This document shows positions 6,849-13,786 of a DNA stretch of 16,143 nucleotides, piece by piece. Position 1 is the first letter of the stretch; every line of letters starts with the position of its first letter. The stretch lies in contig USFK01000017.1 of assembly GCA_900553935.1 (NCBI GenBank), positions 1 through 16,143 on the forward strand. The letters are read 5' to 3'. The notes beneath the pieces were generated by a model, which made no database searches, was not told the origin of the DNA, and saw only the letters and a program-made list of their open reading frames with translations. Source of the DNA: an uncultured Collinsella sp. Its GTDB lineage: Bacteria > Actinomycetota > Coriobacteriia > Coriobacteriales > Coriobacteriaceae. A program made the translations under genes and the position numbers.

Positions 6849-7646
6849 CTAGAGCCCCAGGATCCCGCGGACAGCCTGGGCGGTCGCTGTCGGACGATCG
6901 CGCAGCCCGTTGTGCGCGCCGGGAACCGTTACGAGCGGGCAGTCCAAAAGCTCAGCTGCTGTCCTCGTGCCCGCCTCGCGGGGCGTGCCAATCGAGAGCT
7001 CGCCCAGGAATACGGCGGCCACCGTTTTCGATGCGCGGGCGCGATTCCAATCGGGAACGTAGGTCATAGTGGTCTCGTATTCGTTTGCCATGAAACTGCG
7101 GCCGTTGCGCAGGGCATGCTTGGCTTCTGCCTCGGTTAACTTGGGGGCTTGAGGGTCCGAATCGCCGATGGCGCCTAGGAAGGCCCGTAATGCCCTCGAG
7201 ACCTTTCCCGCGGCGATCATCTCGAGCAAAACCGGGGCCGCGCCCAGGCCGGCACCCTCGTTTGTCACGGCGGGTTCATGCAGAATCGCACGCGAGATTA
7301 TGGCAGGGTTTGCACGGAGGAGCTCCAGCGTCACCAGCGTACCGGCACTGTGCGCGAGCACGTTTGCCGGAGCGCCAATATGCTCGATAACGGCCTGCAG
7401 GTCGGCAGCCTGCGCGGCGAGGTCGTAGCGTCCGTCTGCAGCGTCGCCGCTCTCGCCGCAACCGCGGCGGTCGTAGGCAATGACGCGGTAGTCACAGGCG
7501 AGCTCGCGGGCGATGCCGTCAAAAAATGTGCCATCGACGCAGGCGCCGTGCACGCACACCAAGGCGGGCGTATCGGACGATACAACCGGGCCGGCATACT
7601 CGCGACAGGCGATCGTGGTGCCCGCATTCTCAACCGTAAAATCCAT
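6849..7646 (-). CDS. Alpha/beta-fold hydrolase
   Basis: 265-residue cytosolic enzyme of the alpha/beta hydrolase superfamily. Visible landmarks are the oxyanion-hole segment VHGACVDG (residues 32-39), the DRRGCGES motif (59-66), the nucleophile elbow AHSAGT with Ser100, and the C-terminal catalytic His245 in GAHNG. The elbow has Ala in place of the usual first Gly of GxSxG. The catalytic acid is probably in the FLGELSIGTP region. No signal peptide is visible. The start ATG at 7646 has a modest GGGAAC upstream. It is divergent from the radical SAM gene with about 225 bases between. The substrate cannot be predicted; esterase, peptidase or lactonase activities all occur in this superfamily. Confidence 0.85.
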   Translation of the reverse strand: MDFTVENAGTTIACREYAGPVVSSDTPALVCVHGACVDGTFFDGIARELACDYRVIAYDRRGCGESGDAADGRYDLAAQAADLQAVIEHIGAPANVLAHSAGTLVTLELLRANPAIISRAILHEPAVTNEGAGLGAAPVLLEMIAAGKVSRALRAFLGAIGDSDPQAPKLTEAEAKHALRNGRSFMANEYETTMTYVPDWNRARASKTVAAVFLGELSIGTPREAGTRTAAELLDCPLVTVPGAHNGLRDRPTATAQAVRGILGL

Positions 7647-7871
7647 ACTGTGTTCCCATCGTCAATGCCCATCCAGTTGCCCGTCAGTACGGTTGGATAG
7701 ACCCGCATTGCTTTACGCTTTGTTAACAGATTAACTGTACCCGACCTGAGGCTTTTCATGGCACGGCATAATGAGCGACGTGCAAAAACGAAACTTGTAA
7801 AGCAAGAGCCCGCACCTTGCTTCGGAGCCGATGCTATGCTTAGGCACAATTGTCTTGAGGAGCATATGTCT

Positions 7872-8648
7872 ATGTCTACGTTTTTGAATGCCAGCCCCAT
7901 CTTTGGACCGGTGCGCAGCCGCCGCCTTGGTCTCTCGCTCGGCGTCAACATGATGCCGGCCAGCGGCAAAATCTGCACGTTCGACTGCATTTACTGCGAA
8001 AACGGCCTCAACGCCGAGCGCCCCTGCCACGAGCCGTATAACACGGCTGCCGTGGTGCTCGACGCGCTCGAGGCAAAGCTGCGCGAGATGGCAGCCGAGG
8101 GCGAGCTCCCCGATGTGATCACCTTCGCAGGCAACGGCGAGCCCACCGCCGCGCCGGAGTTTCCGCAGGCCATCGCCGGTGCCGTCGCACTGCGCGACGA
8201 ACTTGCCCCAAGCACCAAGATTGCTGTGCTATCCAACGGCACGCGCGCCGACCGTCCCCAGGTACACGATGCGCTCATGATGGTCGACGACAACATTCTT
8301 AAGCTCGATACGGTCGACCCGGCGTTTATCCAGCTGCTCGACCAGCCTGTCGGCCCCTACGACGTCGAGCACCAGATCGAGACGTTCGCAAGCTTTGACG
8401 GTCACGTTATTATCCAGACGATCTTTTTGACCGGTGAGTATCAGGGCAAGCTCATCGACAACACCGGCGAGGAGTACGTTGCCCCCTGGCTCGCGGCGCT
8501 TGAGCGCATTCGCCCGCAAGAAGCGACCATCTACACGGTGGCGCGCGAGACACCGGTCGCCGGCCTTGCTAAAGCGGCGCCCGAGGTGCTCGACGCCATT
8601 GCCGCGCGCGTCCAAGCCCTCGGCATTCCCTGCCAGGTGAGCTACTAG
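7872..8648 (+). CDS. Radical SAM protein (COG0731 type)
   Basis: 258-residue radical SAM enzyme. The N-terminal PVRSRRLGLSLGVN followed by CTFDCIYC (CX3CX2C, three cluster-binding cysteines) is characteristic of the COG0731 group related to wyosine-synthesis enzymes. GNGEPT is the SAM-contacting GE-type motif. Members use a 4Fe-4S cluster and SAM; the substrate of bacterial COG0731 proteins is not established. Two in-frame ATGs are possible: 7872 has GAGGAG nine bases upstream, while 7866 has it only three bases away, so I favour 7872. The frame is open to 7758, but the extra N-terminus does not resemble the family. It is followed by the palindrome at 8689-8755, which may end its transcript. 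Confidence 0.87.
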   Translation: MSTFLNASPIFGPVRSRRLGLSLGVNMMPASGKICTFDCIYCENGLNAERPCHEPYNTAAVVLDALEAKLREMAAEGELPDVITFAGNGEPTAAPEFPQAIAGAVALRDELAPSTKIAVLSNGTRADRPQVHDALMMVDDNILKLDTVDPAFIQLLDQPVGPYDVEHQIETFASFDGHVIIQTIFLTGEYQGKLIDNTGEEYVAPWLAALERIRPQEATIYTVARETPVAGLAKAAPEVLDAIAARVQALGIPCQVSY

Positions 8649-8688
8649 CAAAACCACGCAGCAGCTAGTGCCACCATCCCGCCCCATC

Positions 8689-8755
8689 AGTTGCGGTGAT
8701 ATAGTTCCTATTTATGCTGTTAAACCGCTTAAATCGGAACTATATCACCGCAACT
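8689..8755. repeat. Palindromic element family I, copy 1
   Basis: The 20-bp perfect arms AGTTGCGGTGATATAGTTCC (8689-8708) and 8736-8755 flank a 27-base loop, itself partly paired (ATTTA 8710-8714 with TAAAT 8730-8734). The right arm runs into TTTTAT, so on the plus strand it could terminate the radical SAM transcript. A second copy is at 15047-15115. Confidence 0.88.
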
Positions 8756-8776
8756 TTTATGGACGCGTGGGTGGGC

Positions 8777-8782
8777 TATACT
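8777..8782 (+). promoter_or_regulatory. Candidate -10 box of the methionine aminopeptidase gene
   Basis: TATACT matches the -10 consensus 5/6 and lies 25 bases before the ATG at 8808. No good -35 is present at the expected place, which falls at the end of the palindrome (8754-8759), so the call is weak. Confidence 0.35.
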
Positions 8783-8807
8783 AGCTGCGAATGAAAGGAA
8801 GTTAGCC

Positions 8808-9695
8808 ATGTTTGACAATGGACCCGTGCCCGGCCGCAACGACGCTTGCTGGTGCGGCAGCGGCAAAAAATATAAGAAATGCCATAGCGCCTTCGACGAG
8901 CGCCTCGAGCGCCTGTGGGAAGAGGGCTGGGAGGTTCTGCCCCGCACGCTCTACAAGACACCCGCCGATATCGAGGGTATCAAGCGTTCGGCCGCCATCA
9001 ACGTGGGCGTGCTTGACTACGTGGGCGAGCACATCGCCGCAGGCATGACCACCAACCAGATCGACCAGATGATCTACGACTACACCATCGAGCACGGTGG
9101 CACGCCGGCCGACCTCAACTATGAGGGCTATCCCAAGAGCGTATGCACCTCGATCAACGATGTGGTCTGTCACGGCATCCCCTGCGATACGGACGTGCTG
9201 CACGAGGGCGATATCATCAACGTGGACTGCTCCACGATTCTGGACGGCTACTTTAGCGATTCGAGCCGCATGTTCTGCATCGGCGAGGTCTCGGCCGAGC
9301 GCCAGCGCCTGGTCGACGTGACCCGCGCCAGCGTGGAAGCGGGCCTGGCCGCCGTCAAACCGTGGCTGCCGCTCTCTGTTATGGCCGAGGCTGTGCAAAA
9401 GACGGTAGAGGACGCCGGCTTTAGCGTGGTGCGCGAGTACGGCGGACACGGCATTGGCAAGGAGTTCCACGAGGACCCGTTTGTGGGCTTTACCACCGAG
9501 GCGCCCGACGTGGACACCATCATGGCCCCGGGCATGGTCTTTACCATCGAGCCCATGGTCAACGCCGGAGCGCCCGACATCAAGATTAGCAAGGGTGACG
9601 GTTGGTGTGTGCGCACCAAGGACGGTAGCGATTCGGCCCAGTGCGAGGTACAGCTCGTGGTGACCGAGGACGGCTACGAGTTGCTGAGCTGGTAG
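8808..9695 (+). CDS. map: Methionine aminopeptidase type I with N-terminal SEC-C motif
   Basis: Removes the initiator Met from nascent proteins at the ribosome, using two metal ions. Residues 10-26 (GRNDACWCGSGKKYKKCH) are a SEC-C zinc motif with Cys14, Cys16, Cys25 and His26, as in the SecA C-terminus, probably for ribosome or protein docking. The catalytic domain follows, with His122 (VVCHGIP), metal ligands Asp140 and Asp151, His214 (GGHGIG), Glu248 (TIEPM) and Glu280. After Glu280 the sequence is EVQLVVT where E. coli-type enzymes have EHT. Length is 295 residues, about 30 more than plain MetAP because of the tag. ATG at 8808 has AAAGGAAG upstream. It is a single-gene unit, outside the ribosomal-protein operon where map often lies, and is followed by a strong terminator. 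Confidence 0.95.
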   Translation: MFDNGPVPGRNDACWCGSGKKYKKCHSAFDERLERLWEEGWEVLPRTLYKTPADIEGIKRSAAINVGVLDYVGEHIAAGMTTNQIDQMIYDYTIEHGGTPADLNYEGYPKSVCTSINDVVCHGIPCDTDVLHEGDIINVDCSTILDGYFSDSSRMFCIGEVSAERQRLVDVTRASVEAGLAAVKPWLPLSVMAEAVQKTVEDAGFSVVREYGGHGIGKEFHEDPFVGFTTEAPDVDTIMAPGMVFTIEPMVNAGAPDIKISKGDGWCVRTKDGSDSAQCEVQLVVTEDGYELLSW

Positions 9696-9703
9696 CCGCA
9701 CGG

Positions 9704-9752
9704 ACGCCGGATGCATGGACTTGCAACCGTCCATGCATCCGGCGTTTCGTTT
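9704..9752 (+). terminator. Strong hairpin terminator after methionine aminopeptidase
   Basis: The perfect 17-bp stem ACGCCGGATGCATGGAC (9704-9720) with 9729-9745 has an 8-base loop and is followed by TTCGTTT. It begins 8 bases after the stop codon. Confidence 0.85.
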
Positions 9753-9765
9753 GAACGTTTTGCCT

Positions 9766-9807
9766 GATAAAACCTGCCAAAATAAACCTGTCCCTTTTTG
9801 GCAGGTT
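9766..9807. repeat. Palindromic element family II, copy 1
   Basis: AACCTGCCAAAA (9771-9782) pairs perfectly with TTTTGGCAGGTT (9796-9807) around a 13-base loop. The first 18 bases (from GATAAAACC) and the last 17 (TCCCTTTTTGGCAGGTT) are identical to copy 2 at 10974-11015. This copy lies in the leader of the D-2-hydroxyacid dehydrogenase gene, 17 bases before its start codon and just ahead of its ribosome binding site. Confidence 0.82.
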
Positions 9808-9824
9808 GAACGGAGAGGACTGCT

Positions 9825-10760
9825 GTGAACATCTTGGTTTTGTTGCCCGTCAACGACCGCCATCGAGCGATCCTCGAGTCGAGCGCTCCGGGCGAGGACT
9901 TTATCTACACGAGCGCCGACACTGTCACGCACGAGCAAGTCGCTGACGCCGACGTGATTCTGGGCAACGTTGACCCTGCCATGCTCCCCGCATGCGAGCA
10001 CCTTCAACTGCTGCAACTGCAGACCGCGGGCTATGACGACTACCTTGCCGCCGGCACCGTGCCGGCTGAAGCCAAGCTGTCTTGCTCAATCGGCGCCTAC
10101 GGTCAGGCCGTGAGCGAGCACATGTTTGCCATGGTCCTTTCCATGATGAAGCGCCTGCCCGGCTACCACGACTTGCAGCGCGAGCATCGCTGGGAGGACT
10201 TGGGCCCGGTCACCTCGCTCAAAAATGCCAATGTGCTGGTGCTGGGTGCGGGCGACATTGGCGGTCACTTCGCCACGCTCTGCCGCAACATGGGCGCGCA
10301 CGTCCGCGGCATCAAGCGTCATCCGCTCGTCTACCCCATTGTATTTGAGGACATGGACGGCATGGACGCCCTGTCCGAGCGCCTGGCCGAGGCTGATATC
10401 GTCGCATCCTTTATGCCCAGCACGCCCGAGACCCGCGGTCTTGCGAATGCCGAGTTCTTCGCCGCGATGAAGCCGGGTGCCTTCTTTGCCAACGGCGGCC
10501 GCGGTGACCTTGTGGTTGCCGACGACCTGGTTGCAGCACTCGAGTCCGGACACCTTGCCGGCGCCGCGGTCGATGTCACCGACCCCGAGCCGCTGCCCGC
10601 GGCAAGCCCCCTGTGGGATGCGCCCAACATGCTCATCACGCCGCACGTCTCCGGTTGGTTCCACCTGGCAGCCACGCTCAACAACGTGGTCGACATCGCC
10701 GCCGAGAACCTACGCCACCTTCAGGCCGGCGAGACGCTCCGCTGCTGGATCGAACACTAG
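9825..10760 (+). CDS. D-isomer-specific 2-hydroxyacid dehydrogenase family protein
   Basis: NAD(P)-dependent oxidoreductase of 311 residues that interconverts D-2-hydroxyacids and 2-oxoacids in the cytosol. The nucleotide-binding motif VLGAGDIG is at 139-146 (GxGxxG). Catalytic residues are Arg226 (GGRGDLV), Glu255 (DPEP) and His274 (TPHVSGW). The N-terminal substrate domain includes LQTAGYDDY at 65-73, the usual substrate-carboxylate region. The start is GTG at 9825, preceded by GGAGAGG. It is a monocistronic unit between palindromes. The substrate (lactate, glycerate, phosphoglycerate, pantoate-like) cannot be assigned; there is no C-terminal ACT domain, so it is not full-length SerA. Confidence 0.9.
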   Translation: MNILVLLPVNDRHRAILESSAPGEDFIYTSADTVTHEQVADADVILGNVDPAMLPACEHLQLLQLQTAGYDDYLAAGTVPAEAKLSCSIGAYGQAVSEHMFAMVLSMMKRLPGYHDLQREHRWEDLGPVTSLKNANVLVLGAGDIGGHFATLCRNMGAHVRGIKRHPLVYPIVFEDMDGMDALSERLAEADIVASFMPSTPETRGLANAEFFAAMKPGAFFANGGRGDLVVADDLVAALESGHLAGAAVDVTDPEPLPAASPLWDAPNMLITPHVSGWFHLAATLNNVVDIAAENLRHLQAGETLRCWIEH

Positions 10761-10763
10761 GGT

Positions 10764-10787
10764 TCCGCCGTTCTTACGAACGGCGGA
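10764..10787 (+). repeat. Short hairpin just after the dehydrogenase stop
   Basis: TCCGCCGTTC (10764-10773) pairs perfectly with GAACGGCGGA (10778-10787) around TTAC. There is no T-tract, so it is probably not a terminator alone; it may protect the mRNA 3' end ahead of the true terminator at 10831. Confidence 0.55.
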
Positions 10788-10830
10788 CCGGCCGACGCTG
10801 CGCAACGTCCAGAACGACAATTTGTCATTC

Positions 10831-10873
10831 AAAAGGCGAGGCATGACCAGAAGGTCAATGCCTCGCCTTTTTT
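10831..10873 (+). terminator. Rho-independent terminator
   Basis: The 14-bp stem AAAAGGCGAGGCAT (10831-10844) with 10858-10871 is extended by GACC/GGTC and closes on AGAA. A run of six T follows the GC-rich stem. It ends the dehydrogenase transcript 70 bases after its stop. It could also work on the opposite strand because the stem starts with AAAA. Confidence 0.9.
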
Positions 10874-10874
10874 C

Positions 10875-10958
10875 ATGCCAACTTGTTCGCTCTGGACGTC
10901 GCTCGCTGACGTTTGCTCGACCAGCGGTGTCTTAACAATTCCGTCCAGCTGTTGGCAT
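10875..10958. other. Structured intergenic segment of unknown role
   Basis: ATGCCAAC (10875-10882) pairs with GTTGGCAT (10951-10958), and inside it CTGGACG (10892-10898) pairs with CGTCCAG (10942-10948). TCTGGACGT (10891-10899) is also the reverse complement of 10805-10813, so the terminator at 10831 is nested in an alternative pairing. I do not recognise it; a small RNA, an attenuator or a decayed palindromic element are all possible. Confidence 0.35.
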
Positions 10959-10973
10959 TGCGGCATTTGCCCA

Positions 10974-11015
10974 GATAAAACCTGCCAAAATGAACATCCC
11001 TTTTTGGCAGGTTTT
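10974..11015. repeat. Palindromic element family II, copy 2 (3' end of the M18 aminopeptidase gene)
   Basis: AAAACCTGCCAAAA (10977-10990) pairs perfectly over 14 bp with 11002-11015 around an 11-base loop. The right arm overlaps the stop codon (11014-11016) of the minus-strand aminopeptidase gene. Read in that gene's direction the stem ends in TTTTATC, so it probably serves as its terminator. Confidence 0.82.
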
Positions 11016-12399
11016 AGAGCTCCACGCTTTCGGCGCCGTTGATGGTTAGGTCGCGCTCGTAGAAGGCGGTGAGAGCGCGGATGGCGTACATCACGTCGCG
11101 TACGCCGCCGGTCTCGTAGCTCGAGTGCATAGCCAACTGCGGCAGGCCCACGTCCACGGCATGCATGCTCGCCTGCATGTTCGACAGATTGCCGAGCGTG
11201 GAGCCACCCGCCATATCGCTCTTGTTTGCGAAGGCCTGCGTGGGTACGTCAGCGTCATCGCAGATGGCCTGGAACACCGCGCGACTAAAGGCATCGGTGC
11301 AGTAGTGCTGGTTGGCAGCTTCCTTGATGACGATACCGCCGTTAAGCACCACCTGGTTGTGGGCATCGCACTTCTCGGCGTGGTTGGGGTGCACGGCATG
11401 TGCGTTGTCGCAGCTCACGAGCATCGAGGCGGCAAGTGCACGGTGGTACGATTCGTCGTCAAAGCCCAGCGATCCGTTGATGCGGCGCAGCGCGTCGGCC
11501 AAGAACGTCGACATGGCGCCCTGCTTGGTCTCGGAGCCAACCTCCTCGTTATCAAAGCAGCAGAAGACCGAGATGTCGTGCGCATTCTCGGCACCCAAAA
11601 ATGCCTGCAGCGAGGTATAGGCGCATGCCAGGTCATCGAGCTTGGGCGTCGAGATAAACTCGTCGGCCCAGCCCCAAATGCGCGCATCCTGACGATTGAC
11701 CAGGAACAGGTCGCGACCCAGGATCTGCTCGGGCTCAACATCCAGCTCTTCGGCGATCAGGGCATCGAAGTCACCCTGTTTGAGTTCGCCGGCGCTGATG
11801 AGCGGGCACAGGTCGACGGCGCGATTGGGAGCAAAGCCCTCGTTAACGCCGCGGTTCATATGGATGGCAAGGCTCGGAATGATGGCAACCTCGCGCTCGG
11901 TGGCAAGCAGGCGGCTCTCAATGCGATCGCCCTCGCGCACCAGCACGCGGCCCGCGAGTGCCAGCGGGCGATCAAACCACGTATAGTCGATCATGCCGCC
12001 GTAGGCCTCGGTGTTCAGGCGCAGTGTCTCGCCCGCGCCGTCGAGCTCGGGCACGGCCTTGACCTTAAACGTCGGCGAGTCGCTGTGCGACGCCGTGAGC
12101 TGAAAATGGTAGTCGCCGGCAACGCCGTCCTCGCCCCACGTCGCGGCCAGGTCCTCGCCCACCTTAAAGGCAACGACGCTCGAGGTGTTGCGCTGCGTGT
12201 AATAACGCCCGCCCGGTTCGATATCCCACGCCGCATTCTCGGGCAGGTAGGTAAAGCCCGCCTCGTCGAGCTCGGCCATAATGGTCGCAGCCGTATGGAA
12301 CATGCTGGGGCATGCCTCGATAAAGTCGATGAGGTCGTTGGCGGCCTCGATATCGTCGGCCGTCACATGCGCGCTCTCGGGCGTTTCCTGATCCGTCAT
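11014..12399 (-). CDS. M18 family aminopeptidase (aspartyl aminopeptidase type)
   Basis: Cytosolic zinc aminopeptidase of 461 residues that trims N-terminal, often acidic, residues from peptides. Putative metal and catalytic residues in M18 order are His105 (ASHSDSP), Asp255 (KLDDLACAY), Glu285-Glu286 (DNEEVGS), Asp331 (SCDNAHAVHPN) and His425 (AMHSSYETGG). These are complete, and length fits the family. I chose ATG at 12399, with AAAGGGGAGAG immediately upstream; the frame stays open to 12468, but that extension has no ribosome binding site and a low-complexity basic start. It is divergent from the amide hydrolase at 12561, with about 160 bases between. Bacterial M18 enzymes are usually housekeeping peptidases feeding amino-acid use. 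Confidence 0.93.
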   Translation of the reverse strand: MTDQETPESAHVTADDIEAANDLIDFIEACPSMFHTAATIMAELDEAGFTYLPENAAWDIEPGGRYYTQRNTSSVVAFKVGEDLAATWGEDGVAGDYHFQLTASHSDSPTFKVKAVPELDGAGETLRLNTEAYGGMIDYTWFDRPLALAGRVLVREGDRIESRLLATEREVAIIPSLAIHMNRGVNEGFAPNRAVDLCPLISAGELKQGDFDALIAEELDVEPEQILGRDLFLVNRQDARIWGWADEFISTPKLDDLACAYTSLQAFLGAENAHDISVFCCFDNEEVGSETKQGAMSTFLADALRRINGSLGFDDESYHRALAASMLVSCDNAHAVHPNHAEKCDAHNQVVLNGGIVIKEAANQHYCTDAFSRAVFQAICDDADVPTQAFANKSDMAGGSTLGNLSNMQASMHAVDVGLPQLAMHSSYETGGVRDVMYAIRALTAFYERDLTINGAESVEL

Positions 12400-12517
12400 G
12401 CTCTCCCCTTTCACTGGGTTGATGGTCTCCTCCAGCATACCCCGCCGCGCCAGTGCCGTGCCTTTCATTCCGTGTTTAATCCCGCGCCGCTCGCCAAGTT
12501 AAGCCATCATGTCCGCA

Positions 12518-12555
12518 CTCCTTTTGCGACAATTACGCTAACAGGACAAAAGGAG
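12518..12555 (+). promoter_or_regulatory. Inverted repeat that could hide the ribosome binding site of the amide hydrolase gene
   Basis: CTCCTTTTG (12518-12526) is the exact reverse complement of CAAAAGGAG (12547-12555), and the right arm contains the Shine-Dalgarno sequence of the gene starting at 12561. The loop is 20 bases. Whether the transcript includes the left arm is unknown, because no clear promoter could be placed. Confidence 0.4.
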
Positions 12556-12560
12556 CCGTC

Positions 12561-13646
12561 ATGAAGCCACGTAACATTGCCATCGCCTGCGGTGTCGCGG
12601 GAGTCGCCGTCGGCCTTGCCGCTGCCGCCGGCATCGTTTACTGCAAGCAAATCAAGTCCGCCGCGTCGCTCAAACGCTTGACCGACTATGCGGATGGCTA
12701 TGACCTGTACGCAATCGACATCGCCTACGACTACGATCTTGATCGCATCATCACCGCTGGCGTGCGCGACGACCAGGCCTACATCGATGCCGTAGTGGCT
12801 CAGGTGCTCCCCGGCGTGCCGGCACATGTCCAGGCGCCCCAGTTTGCCTGCAGCGCTTTTGTCGCCGTGGATGCCGAAGGCCGCGTGCGCACCGGTCGCA
12901 ATTACGACTTTAAGGACGACACCTCGGCACTGCTGGTGCGCAATCACCCGCGCGACGGCTATGCCTCCATCGGGTTTGCCGCCCTTAACAACCTGGGCGC
13001 CAACACTCCACTTGGCTCCGTCGCCGGACGCGCCGCGGCGTTGATGGGCCCGTTTGCCCAGCTCGACGGCGTCAACGAATGTGGCGTGTCCATTGCCGTG
13101 CTCACCCTGGATTCCAAACCCTGTGACCAGGACACGCAGCGCCCCGCCATCAACACTTCGCTCGCCATCCGCCTGGTGCTCGACCGCGCGGCCACCACGC
13201 AGGAGGCCGTCGACCTGCTTTCTGCCTACGACATGCACGCCATGGCCGGACGCGACTACCACTTCTTTATCAACGACGCCGCCGGTGACGCGCGCGTAGT
13301 AGAGTGGGATCCGCGCGACCCCGACCGCGCATGCAAGGCGACGCCCGTGCGCCAGGTTACGAACTTCTACGCCTGCTATGGTGCCGAAGTGCTACCCAAC
13401 CAAAAGAACGGCGAACTGGGCCATGGCAAGGAACGCGCCGTCGCAATCGCCGATGTCCTCGACGCCCATGCCGGCGCCCAAGACGAGGCAGTCGCTTGGA
13501 AGGCCCTACGCGCTGCAGCGCAAGAGCCCAATCCGGAAGACATCACCAGCAACACGCAGTGGTCGGTCGTCTTTGACAACACCGAGCCCGCTGCCGCCAT
13601 CACGCTGCGCCGCCATTGGGGCGACGTCGACGCCTTCGCGTTGTAA
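12561..13646 (+). CDS. Membrane-anchored linear amide C-N hydrolase (choloylglycine hydrolase / acyltransferase-like Ntn hydrolase)
   Basis: 361-residue member of the Cys-type Ntn hydrolases that cleave linear amides (bile salt hydrolase, penicillin V acylase and acyltransferase relatives). An N-terminal hydrophobic helix at about 5-27 after MKPRN suggests a membrane anchor with the rest outside. The likely nucleophile is Cys97 (FACSAF). Arg113 and Asp116 (GRNYDF) follow at +16 and +19, the same spacing as Cys2, Arg18 and Asp21 of bile salt hydrolases. Asn172 (GVNECG) and Asn268 (VTNFY) match the further conserved positions. In this superfamily the Cys must become N-terminal, so removal of a 96-residue propeptide is predicted, as in acyl-CoA:isopenicillin N acyltransferase. 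ATG at 12561 has AAAAGGAG six bases upstream. Bile-salt activity cannot be assumed from sequence. Confidence 0.85.
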   Translation: MKPRNIAIACGVAGVAVGLAAAAGIVYCKQIKSAASLKRLTDYADGYDLYAIDIAYDYDLDRIITAGVRDDQAYIDAVVAQVLPGVPAHVQAPQFACSAFVAVDAEGRVRTGRNYDFKDDTSALLVRNHPRDGYASIGFAALNNLGANTPLGSVAGRAAALMGPFAQLDGVNECGVSIAVLTLDSKPCDQDTQRPAINTSLAIRLVLDRAATTQEAVDLLSAYDMHAMAGRDYHFFINDAAGDARVVEWDPRDPDRACKATPVRQVTNFYACYGAEVLPNQKNGELGHGKERAVAIADVLDAHAGAQDEAVAWKALRAAAQEPNPEDITSNTQWSVVFDNTEPAAAITLRRHWGDVDAFAL

Positions 13647-13715
13647 GGAGCCAGGCCCGTCGTCCTTACGCTCGCCTGACGCTGCTTACATTTCTATACA
13701 TTTGAGCTAACACGT

Positions 13716-13748
13716 TTTACCCCTGTATCAACAGTGTGCGGGGGTAAA
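13716..13748. promoter_or_regulatory. Inverted repeat upstream of phosphofructokinase
   Basis: TTTACCCC (13716-13723) and GGGGTAAA (13741-13748) are perfect 8-bp arms, with CTGT/ACAG pairing inside. The dyad ends 10 bases before an extended -10-like TGTTATAAC (13759-13767), so it is placed where an operator could control the gene. If that -10 is used, the leader is very short. Confidence 0.4.
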
Positions 13749-13786
13749 CTTATGCGCATGTTATAACTTGCCCGGAAGGATTCATC

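Noticed and set aside
8808..9695. Frameshift or fusion artefact at the SEC-C tag of methionine aminopeptidase
   Set aside because: The frame is continuous, the ribosome binding site is correct for the tag, and SEC-C-tagged type I enzymes are a known variant.
8802..10016. 404-residue open frame on the minus strand
   Set aside because: It overlaps the methionine aminopeptidase gene, a terminator and the start of the dehydrogenase gene. A real gene would not share all these with clear opposite-strand features.
11125..12564. 479-residue open frame on the plus strand
   Set aside because: It is a shadow of the M18 aminopeptidase gene, which has all its metal ligands. The shadow has no family resemblance or ribosome binding site.
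12576..12590. Lipoprotein signal at Cys10 of the amide hydrolase
   Set aside because: The Cys comes too early, before the hydrophobic core, and the -3 residue is Ala, so a simple membrane anchor fits better.
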